Shown: positions 1 to 6,160 of the stretch, piece by piece
Position numbering within the stretch: position 1 is the stretch's first letter
How the letters are laid out: each line of letters starts with the position of its first letter
Assembly (NCBI GenBank): GCA_030837395.1
Contig: JAUPKO010000846.1
Location: 1-10,448 of the forward strand
Length of the DNA: 10,448 nt
Direction: 5' to 3'
Source: Actinomycetota bacterium
Lineage (GTDB): Bacteria > Actinomycetota > Actinomycetes > S36-B12 > UBA10799
Made by a program: the position numbers and the translations under genes
Notes under the pieces: model-generated
Told to the model about the DNA's origin: nothing
Databases searched by the model: none
What the model saw: the letters and a program-made list of their open reading frames with translations, nothing else

Positions 1-96
1 GTTGACGCTGTTGTTCGCGACGCTGCTTGTTGGTGATCCGCGGGCACCCGCCCTCGACATGCCTTCCAACGTGAGGCAACCCGAACTTATTCCCGC

Positions 97-1248
97 TCAA
101 CCGCCGCTCGAGCGCTCGCGGGATGTGCGATTGGCCCGCGCCGACCAGGTGCCGGCCACCCTGGCGGCCGCTGCGGTGAGCGTCCCGACGGGGTCGGCCA
201 GAGACGCCTCGGGGCTGCCGGCGAAGTCGCTGACGCTGTAGGCGGCGGCCACCCCCATGGCCGAGTATTCTCGCCGACCCACGAGGACCTGCCCGGCCAT
301 CACGATGCACGGCTTGGCGTCGTCGGTGGCCACCGCGGCGATGCCCGAGACCACCTTGCCGCGCAGCGACTGCCAGTCGAATTTGCCCTCACCGGTGATC
401 ACCAAGTCGCACTCCCCCACCAGTTCTGGCACGCCAACGATGTCCATCACGGTGGCGATGCCCGGCACCCGTCGACCGCCCAGGCGCAGTAAGGCGTAGC
501 CGAGCCCGCCGGCCGCTCCGGCACCCAGCATGACCGCCGCGTCCTTGCCATCGGACTCCCGCGGGCCCAGCAGTTCGTGCACCTGCTCCAAGGCGGACTC
601 CAAGCGCATCACCTGGGCGTCGTCCGCGCCCTTCTGCGGGGCGAAGCTGCGGGCGGCCCCGCGCAGGCCCAGCAACGGGATGTCGACGTCGGTGGCCACC
701 ACGATGTTGATCCCGTCCACGGCCGCCAGCGCCGGCGCCAGGTCGATCCGCCGCAACCGGGTGAAGCGCCGAGGGCCGCTGTCCAAGGCGCCGTCGGCGG
801 TCGCCCCCAACGCAGCCAACATGCCAGCACCGCCATCGTTGGTAGCGGTACCGCCGAGGCCCACCACCACCGTCGTGGCTCCGGACCGGATCGCGGCGCG
901 GATCAGCTCGCCCACACCGAACGAGGTCGACTCCTCCGGGTCCCGCTTGGCCACGGGCACCAGATCCAGCCCGCAGGCCTGAGCCGCCTCGACGTAGCCG
1001 GTGCCGTCGTGCAGAGCGATCACGGCCGGCACCTCATCGCCCATGGGGCCGGTGACGGAGGTCTCGACGAGTTCGGCACCCAACGCGGTGGCCACCACCT
1101 GCACAAAACCGGGGCCACCGTCGGACATGGGCCGCACCGTCACCTCGTCGTGTGGTGAGACGGAGAGCCAGCCTGCGGCGATGGCATCGGCCGCCGCCAC
1201 TGCGCTGAGGGTGCCGGCGAACGAATCAGGAGCGATGAGGAGACGCAC
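97..1248 (-). CDS. Glycerate kinase family protein (GlxK/GarK-type)
   Basis: 383-aa cytoplasmic kinase expected to phosphorylate D-glycerate with ATP, feeding it into lower glycolysis or the glycerate pathway. Family landmarks are in the right order: N-terminal APDSFAGTLSA (6-16), SDGGPGF (42-48), the nucleotide/substrate-site motif GLGGTATNDGG (130-140), a PQKGA motif (204-208), GAGAAGGLG (242-250) and TGEGKFDWQS (285-294). Length matches the family. The start is GTG at 1246-1248, because the conserved LLIAPDSF begins almost at once. There is no Shine-Dalgarno, but TAGATT lies 8 bases upstream, so the mRNA may be leaderless. It is divergent from nadA across 40 bases. Two variations from the textbook family are visible: the usual Lys of DSFKGS is Ala, and the usual ADGGEGT is SDGGPGF. 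From memory, the latter form occurs in actinobacterial homologues. The fold is secure; the exact substrate is inferred. Confidence 0.92.
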   Translation of the reverse strand: MRLLIAPDSFAGTLSAVAAADAIAAGWLSVSPHDEVTVRPMSDGGPGFVQVVATALGAELVETSVTGPMGDEVPAVIALHDGTGYVEAAQACGLDLVPVAKRDPEESTSFGVGELIRAAIRSGATTVVVGLGGTATNDGGAGMLAALGATADGALDSGPRRFTRLRRIDLAPALAAVDGINIVVATDVDIPLLGLRGAARSFAPQKGADDAQVMRLESALEQVHELLGPRESDGKDAAVMLGAGAAGGLGYALLRLGGRRVPGIATVMDIVGVPELVGECDLVITGEGKFDWQSLRGKVVSGIAAVATDDAKPCIVMAGQVLVGRREYSAMGVAAAYSVSDFAGSPEASLADPVGTLTAAAARVAGTWSARANRTSRERSSGG

Positions 1249-1256
1249 GGCTGACC

Positions 1257-1262
1257 AATCTA
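1257..1262 (-). promoter_or_regulatory. Putative -10 element of the glycerate kinase gene
   Basis: On the minus strand the hexamer TAGATT ends 8 bases before the GTG start codon. This spacing would put the transcription start at or next to the start codon, giving a leaderless mRNA. That fits the absence of a Shine-Dalgarno. No convincing -35 is visible. It lies in the 40-base divergent gap shared with nadA. Confidence 0.35.
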
Positions 1263-1288
1263 CTCATGCTGCGTGCCAAGATGTCGCC

Positions 1289-2488
1289 ATGTCGACAACC
1301 GGCGAATTCATCGAACCCGCGGCGACCCCGCTGGCGCTGCTGCTGCTCGGTCAGGAATCGGACCCGTTCAGTGAGCGCGGGGTGGACTGCCCCGGCGATC
1401 TGCCGGCCCCCAGCGACCCCGACCTCGTGGCGCGGGGGCGAGCGGCCAAGGCGGCTCTCGGCGACCGCGTCTTCGTGCTCGGCCACCACTACCAGCGCGA
1501 CGAGGTCATCGAGTTCGCCGACGTCACCGGCGACTCGTTCAAACTGGCCCGGGAGGCCGCCGCCCGCCCGGACAGCGAGTACATCGTGTTCTGCGGCGTC
1601 CACTTCATGGCCGAGAGCGCGGACATCCTCACCTCGGCCGACCAGACGGTGATCCTGCCCGATCTGGCCGCGGGCTGCTCCATGGCCGACATGGCGGCGA
1701 TCGAACAGGTGGAGGCATGCTGGCGGGAACTCGAAGCGGCGGGGGTGGCGCAGGGCACGGTGCCGGTCACCTACATGAACTCTTCCGCGGCGATCAAGGC
1801 CTTCACCGGCCGCCACGGCGGCACCGTTTGCACCTCGAGCAATGCGAAGGCGTCATTGGAGTGGGCGTTCTCACGCGGCGAACGGGTGCTATTCATGCCC
1901 GATCAGCACCTGGGGCGCAACACCGCGGTGCTCGACCTCGGCCTGTCGCTCGACGACTGCGTCGTCTACCACCCGCACCGGCCCCGAGGCGGCCTCAGCG
2001 AAGCCCAGCTGCGCCAGGCCAAGGTGATCCTGTGGCGGGGGCACTGCTCGGTGCATGGTCGGTTCACGGCCGAGTCCGTGGCCGATGTGCGGGCCCGGAT
2101 CCCCGGCGTCAACGTGCTGGTGCACCCGGAGTGTCAGCACGAGGTGGTGCTGGCCGCTGACTATGTCGGTTCCACCGAACACATCATCACCACACTGGAC
2201 GCCGCCGAACCCGGTTCGGCCTGGGCGATCGGGACCGAACTCAACCTGGTGCGGCGGCTCGCCCTGGCCCACCCGGACAAGCAGATCGTGTTCCTGGACC
2301 GCACTGTCTGCTATTGCTCGACCATGAACCGGATCGACCTGCCGCATCTGGTGTGGGCGCTGGAGAGCTTGGTCGAGGGCCGGGTGGTCAACCAGATCAC
2401 TGTGACCCCCGATGACGCCCACTTCGCCCGGGTCGCGCTCGACCAGATGCTCGCGTTGCCCGGGGTGGCGGCCCCGACGCGGGATTGA
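1289..2488 (+). CDS. nadA: Quinolinate synthase NadA
   Basis: 399-aa [4Fe-4S] enzyme of de novo NAD synthesis that condenses iminoaspartate with dihydroxyacetone phosphate to quinolinate. The sequence shows GHHYQ (65-69), ADVTGDS (77-83), the first cluster-ligand candidate Cys130 (AAGCSMAD), YMNSSAAIKA (162-171) followed by CTSSNA (181-186), PDQHLGRN (204-211), the second ligand candidate Cys253 (WRGHCSVHG), HPEC (279-282), TELN (316-319) and the third ligand region CYC (341-343). The ATG at 1289 is chosen because upstream in-frame sequence overlaps the divergent kinase gene and looks non-coding. There is no strong ribosome binding site. The protein is longer than the roughly 300-350 aa enzymes, with an N-terminal extension of about 60 residues that appears typical of actinobacterial NadA. 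nadB and nadC are not adjacent, so the rest of the pathway must be elsewhere. Confidence 0.96.
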   Translation: MSTTGEFIEPAATPLALLLLGQESDPFSERGVDCPGDLPAPSDPDLVARGRAAKAALGDRVFVLGHHYQRDEVIEFADVTGDSFKLAREAAARPDSEYIVFCGVHFMAESADILTSADQTVILPDLAAGCSMADMAAIEQVEACWRELEAAGVAQGTVPVTYMNSSAAIKAFTGRHGGTVCTSSNAKASLEWAFSRGERVLFMPDQHLGRNTAVLDLGLSLDDCVVYHPHRPRGGLSEAQLRQAKVILWRGHCSVHGRFTAESVADVRARIPGVNVLVHPECQHEVVLAADYVGSTEHIITTLDAAEPGSAWAIGTELNLVRRLALAHPDKQIVFLDRTVCYCSTMNRIDLPHLVWALESLVEGRVVNQITVTPDDAHFARVALDQMLALPGVAAPTRD

Positions 2489-2492
2489 CGCC

Positions 2493-2515
2493 CACGGGGC
2501 ACCTGCCCCAGCGTG
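2493..2515. terminator. Candidate bidirectional terminator hairpin between convergent genes
   Basis: The 33-base gap between nadA and the convergent YCII-family gene holds GGGGC-ACCT-GCCCC (2496-2509). It is flanked by CACG (2493-2496) and CGTG (2512-2515), which could extend the stem past a small bulge. There is no U-tract, which is usual in GC-rich Actinobacteria. Its position between two converging 3' ends supports a terminator role, but this is inference. Confidence 0.4.
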
Positions 2516-2521
2516 CCCGAC

Positions 2522-2890
2522 TCAGTCCTGCGGCGGCTCATCTTGGAAGGCGCGGACCTCGACCATCGCCTGGCAGGCGGCACTGGCCTTGGCCGCATAG
2601 TCCACAGCATCGTCGAGGTCTGGGGCGTCGATGATCCAGAAACCCCCCAGCGGGATCCCGCCGGTGGGGTAGGGGCCGTCGTCCACCGACAGTTCGCCGT
2701 CTTCGACGTGCACCACCGAGGCTTCAGCCGGCGGCATCAGTCCCCCGGCATAGACCCACGCCCCGGCCTCCTGGATATTGGCGTTGAAGTCGCTCACTTG
2801 CTCGAAGATCTTGGCCATCTCGGCCTCCGTCGGAGGTTCGCCGGCATCATTGGTGGACGGGGAGTAGACCGACAGCAGGTAGTGGCTCAT
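2522..2890 (-). CDS. YCII-related domain protein
   Basis: 122-aa small cytoplasmic protein of the YCII-related (YciI-like) family, dimeric alpha/beta ferredoxin-like folds of unsettled function. Visible family marks are the N-terminal strand HYLLSVYSP (3-11), a central helix with an AGG turn (48-50), DGPY (71-74), then GGFWIIDAPDLDDAVDYAA (82-100) and a C-terminal VEVRAF strand (110-115). The ATG at 2888-2890 is supported by AGGA 7 bases upstream. Many relatives carry DGPF followed by ETKE; here that segment is PTGGI, so the usual charged loop is missing. Related proteins often sit beside ECF sigma factors, but no sigma factor is present here, and its 3' end faces nadA. It is probably a stand-alone transcription unit. 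Family assignment is good; function unknown. Confidence 0.85.
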   Translation of the reverse strand: MSHYLLSVYSPSTNDAGEPPTEAEMAKIFEQVSDFNANIQEAGAWVYAGGLMPPAEASVVHVEDGELSVDDGPYPTGGIPLGGFWIIDAPDLDDAVDYAAKASAACQAMVEVRAFQDEPPQD

Positions 2891-2947
2891 GCGGGCATCC
2901 TGCCAGCAGTGGGTGTCCGATGCCGTTCGATCGGGTGAGTCGGCGCG

Positions 2948-2953
2948 AGACTA
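2948..2953 (-). promoter_or_regulatory. Putative -10 element of the YCII-family gene
   Basis: TAGTCT on the minus strand lies 57 bases before the ATG, in the 99-base gap between the pspAB stop and the YCII-family start. It fits the TANNNT form and resembles the other hexamers in this window (TAGGCT twice, TACCCT, TAGATT). No clear -35 is seen. This is the best promoter candidate in the gap but is weakly supported. Confidence 0.25.
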
Positions 2954-2989
2954 GCCCGAATCACTGTCGGACCGCTCGGAACGACCGCA

Positions 2990-3586
2990 TCACTCCATGC
3001 CTGGCGCCCCCCACAGCGCGAACCAACGCGTCAGGTCCGGCTCGTTGGCCAAGTCCTGCGCGACGAGGTCGCGCACCTGCAACTCGACGATGTTGTCACG
3101 GCGCTGCGGCCCGGACTGCGGATCCGGCACGAACGGGTAGAACGTGCCCTGTTTGAACAGGTAGACCAGCCCGAGGCGGCGGCCGCGATCGTCGGTGAAC
3201 GCCACGAGGGTGCACAGCAGCATCGGACCGAACCCGGCATCGACCAGGCTGGAGTTGACCGCGTGCAGGTCGGTCACGAGGGTGGCCATATCGGGCGGAT
3301 CAACTGTCAGCACGATCCAGGTGTAGCCGTAGGAGTCCTGGGTGACCGCCATCCGCGAGGCACTGCCCGGCCCGTTCGAGGCCCCACCAACGAGAGCCTC
3401 GATCTCCGCCTGGACGTCGGCGAAGGCTTTGCCCTCCGGCGCCCGGAAGGCCACCGCGCCGACACCGGTCGGGCGAAATCCCACGGAACTCTCCAGCGTG
3501 ATGGCTGCGCTCGGCAGGCCGAAGAGGTTGTCCAGGTCCGGCTTGGGCGGCTTGGAGCGCCCCATGATCGAGTCGAACAGTCCCAT
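2990..3586 (-). CDS. pspAB: PspA-associated protein PspAB
   Basis: 198-aa protein matching the actinobacterial PspAB family, found with PspA and HtpX in phage-shock/envelope-stress clusters; its molecular role is not established. The N-terminus MGLFDSIMGR followed by KPDLDNLFGLPSAAITLE is typical. Further recognisable segments are RPTGVGAVAFR (38-48), SYGYTWIVLTVD (85-96), LLCTLVAF (123-130), GLVYLFKQGTFYPF (139-152), RRDN (162-165) and a C-terminal LTRWFALW (185-192). No signal peptide or membrane segment is apparent, so it is likely cytoplasmic. The ATG at 3584-3586 is preferred over one 12 codons upstream, because the family starts at MGLF and GGGTGG lies 5 bases before it. It is the last gene of pspA-htpX-pspAB, 45 bases after htpX. 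Confidence 0.85.
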   Translation of the reverse strand: MGLFDSIMGRSKPPKPDLDNLFGLPSAAITLESSVGFRPTGVGAVAFRAPEGKAFADVQAEIEALVGGASNGPGSASRMAVTQDSYGYTWIVLTVDPPDMATLVTDLHAVNSSLVDAGFGPMLLCTLVAFTDDRGRRLGLVYLFKQGTFYPFVPDPQSGPQRRDNIVELQVRDLVAQDLANEPDLTRWFALWGAPGME

Positions 3587-3631
3587 AGCCGCCACCCTAC
3601 GCACTGTCCGGCGGCGCACCACCCCACCGGC

Positions 3632-4528
3632 TCACTGCCCCAACTGCGCCGCGACCTTGGCCAGGTTCTCCAGGCGCTTGTCCAGCGGCGGGTGGGTGGC
3701 GAACAAGGCGGCCAGGCTCTGCCCCGGCGCCAGGGCGGGAGCGAAGAAGAAGGCATTGAAGTTCTCTGCCGCGCGCAAGTCCTTGCTCGGGATCTGCGCG
3801 ATCGTGCCGGACACCTTGGTCAACGCCGAGGCCAAGACCGCCGGCTGCCCTGTTAGCAGCGCACCGGCCCGGTCCGCCGCCAACTCGCGGTATCGCGAGA
3901 GCATACGCGTCAACACGAAGCTCACGCAGTACACCAGCACCGACACCAGCAGCACCACCACGACCATCACAGCTCCGTTGGAATCGCGATCCCGCGAACG
4001 TCCCAACCCGCCCCACAGCACCATGCGGGTGAGGAATCCGGCCATCACCCCGGCCACCGACGCGATGGTCATCACCAACACGTCCCGATGCGCCACGTGC
4101 GACAACTCGTGCGAGAGCACCGCCTCGACCTCATCAGGATCCAATTGCTGCAACAGGCCGGTCGTCACGCACACAACGGACCGTTTGGGGCTGCGGCCGG
4201 TGGCGAAGGCGTTGGGCAGGTGCACGTCCGAAATCGCCACTCTCGGCTTGGGCATGTCGGCCATCACGCACAGCCGGTCGACGATGCCGTGCAACTGCGG
4301 CGCCTGCTCCGGCGTGACCAACCGGGCCTTCATCCCGTACAGGGCCATGGAATCCGAGAAGTACCACTGCGCGAACAGCCCGCCGACCGCGATCAGCATG
4401 GCGAAGAACCACCCCAACCCGATCGCCACCAGTAATACCACCACGACCACGTAGAGCAGCCCCAGCAGGAACATCGTGGCGCCCATGCGAACGCTGAGCC
4501 CGCGGTCTGGTGCGTAGCGCGACTTCAT
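3632..4528 (-). CDS. htpX: Membrane zinc metalloprotease HtpX
   Basis: 298-aa integral membrane M48-family protease expected to degrade damaged membrane proteins. Two hydrophobic segments lie near the N-terminus (about 17-36 and 39-56). The zinc-binding HELSH is at 140-144 (His140, Glu141, His144), two further hydrophobic segments are at about 151-172 and 186-208, and RELAADRAGA (214-223) supplies the likely third zinc ligand Glu215. The C-terminus carries ATHPPLDKRLENL (277-289), conserved in HtpX-type proteases. Length is as expected. The ATG start precedes PDRGLSVRM, matching my memory of actinobacterial relatives; the ribosome binding site is weak. It lies 33 bases downstream of pspA and 45 upstream of pspAB, which suggests one operon for envelope quality control. 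Confidence 0.95.
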   Translation of the reverse strand: MKSRYAPDRGLSVRMGATMFLLGLLYVVVVVLLVAIGLGWFFAMLIAVGGLFAQWYFSDSMALYGMKARLVTPEQAPQLHGIVDRLCVMADMPKPRVAISDVHLPNAFATGRSPKRSVVCVTTGLLQQLDPDEVEAVLSHELSHVAHRDVLVMTIASVAGVMAGFLTRMVLWGGLGRSRDRDSNGAVMVVVVLLVSVLVYCVSFVLTRMLSRYRELAADRAGALLTGQPAVLASALTKVSGTIAQIPSKDLRAAENFNAFFFAPALAPGQSLAALFATHPPLDKRLENLAKVAAQLGQ

Positions 4529-4561
4529 GGCAGCGATTGTCCGCCGGGGCGGCCCGGAGGG

Positions 4562-5365
4562 CTACTTCGAGTCGTGGTCGGGCTCCACGACCGCATCGGT
4601 GATCTCCGCCACGGCGGGCGCCGGCGCCGCTGCCGGGGCGGCCGCCACAGCCGGCTTCTCGGGGGCGGCACCCACCTCCGAGCGCAACTTGGCCAGGGTG
4701 TCCTCGACCTCGGAGGCGCTGGAGAGCCGCTCGAGCTCCACAGTGATGGAGTCCTTGCTGGTGCCCGTCGCGTCCGTCAGCGCACCGCTGGCCAGCAATT
4801 CGTCGATCGCACCGGCCCGGGCGGTCATCTCGGCCGTCTTGTCCTCAGCACGTTGGATCGCCTGCCCGACATCGCCGAGTTCGGTGGAGATGCCGGACAC
4901 CGCCTCGTTGATCTTGGTCTGCGCCTCCGCCGCCGAGTAGGTGGCCTTGATCGTCTCCTTCTTGGTGCGGAACGCCTCGACCTTGGCCTGCAACTGCTGG
5001 GCGGCGACGGTGAGCTTCTCCTCCTGCTCCTGCAGCGTGGCCAGCTGACCCTGCAGGTCGGTGATCTGGGCCGTCAGACCGCTGCGCCGGGTGAGCGCCT
5101 CCCGAGCCAGGTCCTCCCGGCCGTGGCTCAGCGCAGCGCGAGCCTGATCCTCCAACTTGGCGGCCTGCGTCTCCAGACCCTTGATCTGCAACTCCAGCCG
5201 CTTGCGGGAGGTGGCCACATCGGCGACCCCGCGTCGCACCTTCTGCAGCAGGTCCAACTGCTTCTGGTAGCTGTAGTCCAACGTCTCGCCGGGGTTCTCG
5301 GCCTTGTCAAGGGCCTTGTTCGCCTTGGAGGCGAACACCATCTTGAACCTCTGCCACATGCCCAT
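4562..5365 (-). CDS. pspA: PspA/IM30 family envelope-stress protein
   Basis: 267-aa ESCRT-III-like protein that binds and stabilises stressed cytoplasmic membrane. An amphipathic N-terminal helix (about 2-20, WQRFKMVFASKANKAL) and NPGETLDYSYQKQ (24-36) are followed by a long, charged, Gln-rich coiled coil (about 30-180), then the RAGAIDEL segment (183-190). Residues about 232-256 form an Ala/Pro-rich tail, and the end is acidic. The tail makes it longer than E. coli PspA (222 aa). The ATG at 5363-5365 is chosen because AAAGGG lies 8 bases upstream; a second ATG two codons later is possible. It heads the pspA-htpX-pspAB run. The pspAA gene usually found next to actinobacterial pspA is missing, with only 33 bases before htpX. 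Confidence 0.94.
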   Translation of the reverse strand: MGMWQRFKMVFASKANKALDKAENPGETLDYSYQKQLDLLQKVRRGVADVATSRKRLELQIKGLETQAAKLEDQARAALSHGREDLAREALTRRSGLTAQITDLQGQLATLQEQEEKLTVAAQQLQAKVEAFRTKKETIKATYSAAEAQTKINEAVSGISTELGDVGQAIQRAEDKTAEMTARAGAIDELLASGALTDATGTSKDSITVELERLSSASEVEDTLAKLRSEVGAAPEKPAVAAAPAAAPAPAVAEITDAVVEPDHDSK

Positions 5366-5450
5366 GCCGGTCACCCTTTCGCACTGTGCCTGCGCGGGGC
5401 CGATCGTGTGCCGCCGGAGCCGTCCGACGCGGGCCGCCGCATTCGGGCAC

Positions 5451-5456
5451 AGCCTA
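5451..5456 (-). promoter_or_regulatory. Putative -10 element of the pspA-htpX-pspAB operon
   Basis: TAGGCT on the minus strand, preceded by GCA, lies 85 bases before the pspA start in the 161-base gap with DUF3043. It would give a 5' leader of roughly 80 bases that includes the good AAAGGG ribosome binding site. No TTGACA-like -35 is present, which could mean an alternative sigma factor or an activator. I see no clear operator palindrome in the gap. Confidence 0.3.
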
Positions 5457-5514
5457 TGCCATCGCGACGACCCACCCGGCGCGCCACCGGCTAGGCGCAC
5501 AGCGCGTCACGTCG

Positions 5515-5520
5515 TACCCT
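5515..5520 (+). promoter_or_regulatory. Putative -10 element giving a leaderless DUF3043 mRNA
   Basis: TACCCT is followed by exactly six bases and then the GTG start codon, with no Shine-Dalgarno. A transcript starting about 7 bases after the hexamer would begin at the GTG itself. The same geometry is seen before the aldo/keto reductase gene. No -35 consensus is visible. Confidence 0.45.
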
Positions 5521-5526
5521 GGACCG

Positions 5527-6141
5527 GTGTTCCGCCGATCCCAGCCCGCCGCAGCCGCCGAGCCCGATACCAACGATGCCGTCACCGACGCCACCGCCGA
5601 TCAACAAGGCAAAGGCCGGCCCACGCCCAAACGCCGCGACGCCGAGGCCGCCCGCAAGTCGGCCCTGAAGATCCCGGCCGACCCCAAGGCCGCCAAGAAG
5701 GCCATGCGCGAACGTGACCGGCAGGCCCGCGCCGTGCAGCGCGAGGCCATGATGCGCGGCGATGAGAGCGCCCTACCCGCGCGCGACCAGGGCCCCGCCA
5801 AGGCCTTCACCCGCCGGTGGGTGGACAGCCGCCGACTGGTGAGTGAATTCTTCCTCCCCCTGGTGCTGGTGATTCTCGTGTTCACGCTGATCCCGAACCA
5901 GCAGATTCGGCTGGCGGCCAGCCTGTCGTGGTACGCGATCATGCTGCTGATGACCCTCACGCTGCTGTTCATCGGCATCCGGCTGCGATCGGCGCTGGTC
6001 AGCGAGTTTCCGGCCAAGGCCGACCGCAAGGGCGCCGTGTTCTACGGCATCATGCGGGCGCTGCAGATTCGCAAGCTGCGGGTGCCGGTGCCGCAGATCA
6101 AGCCCGGCGGCGACCCCGTGACACCCAAGGTCAAGCGCTGA
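5527..6141 (+). CDS. DUF3043 domain membrane protein
   Basis: 204-aa actinobacterial protein of unknown function. The first 100 residues are hydrophilic and highly basic. GKGRPTPKRRDAEAAR (28-43) is a hallmark of DUF3043 proteins, and LPARDQGPAKAFTRRWVDSRR (83-103) also matches the family. Two hydrophobic segments follow, about 107-123 (EFFLPLVLVILVF) and 133-152. The end is again basic, with YGIMRALQIRKLRVP. This suggests a two-helix inner-membrane protein with both termini in the cytoplasm. The GTG at 5527 is chosen because family members start at VFRRS/MFRRS and a TACCCT hexamer sits 6 bases upstream; the longer upstream reading frame is low-complexity and lacks similarity to the family. 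It is divergent from pspA, so shared control is possible but unproven. Confidence 0.88.
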   Translation: MFRRSQPAAAAEPDTNDAVTDATADQQGKGRPTPKRRDAEAARKSALKIPADPKAAKKAMRERDRQARAVQREAMMRGDESALPARDQGPAKAFTRRWVDSRRLVSEFFLPLVLVILVFTLIPNQQIRLAASLSWYAIMLLMTLTLLFIGIRLRSALVSEFPAKADRKGAVFYGIMRALQIRKLRVPVPQIKPGGDPVTPKVKR

Positions 6142-6148
6142 TCGGGAC

Positions 6149-6154
6149 TAGGCT
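6149..6154 (+). promoter_or_regulatory. Putative -10 element giving a leaderless aldo/keto reductase mRNA
   Basis: TAGGCT is followed by six bases and then the ATG start codon, in the 19-base gap after DUF3043. No Shine-Dalgarno precedes the ATG, so a leaderless start is plausible. The same hexamer appears before pspA. Read-through from DUF3043 cannot be excluded. Confidence 0.42.
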
Positions 6155-6160
6155 CGCGGG

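Noticed and set aside
1..96. A possible gene fragment at the left edge: a minus-strand ATG at 58-60 (open to the edge, 20 codons), a minus-strand GTG at 45-47, or a plus-strand tail ending at the TGA at 34-36.
   Set aside because: All are too short to recognise. The minus ATG frame has the most typical GC-rich third positions, but its GGAAGG is only one base from the ATG, so no call is justified.
105..114. Perfect palindrome CGCTCGAGCG inside a wider TCCCGC/GCGGGA inverted repeat (91-123).
   Set aside because: It overlaps the last codons of the kinase gene and has no U-tract downstream. A terminator is possible but unsupported, since short palindromes are common at this GC content.
577..1158. 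Long plus-strand frame inside the glycerate kinase gene.
   Set aside because: It is antisense to a gene with clear family motifs, its translation is low-complexity (Arg/His/Gly-rich), and it lacks any domain.
3342..4454. Long plus-strand frame opposite pspAB and htpX.
   Set aside because: Thr/Ser/Ala-rich shadow translation spanning two recognised minus-strand genes; no start signals.
4529..4561. Small hairpin (CCGC/GCGG) between pspA and htpX as a possible processing or attenuation site.
   Set aside because: The stem is only four or five pairs in a GC-rich 33-base gap; this is expected by chance.
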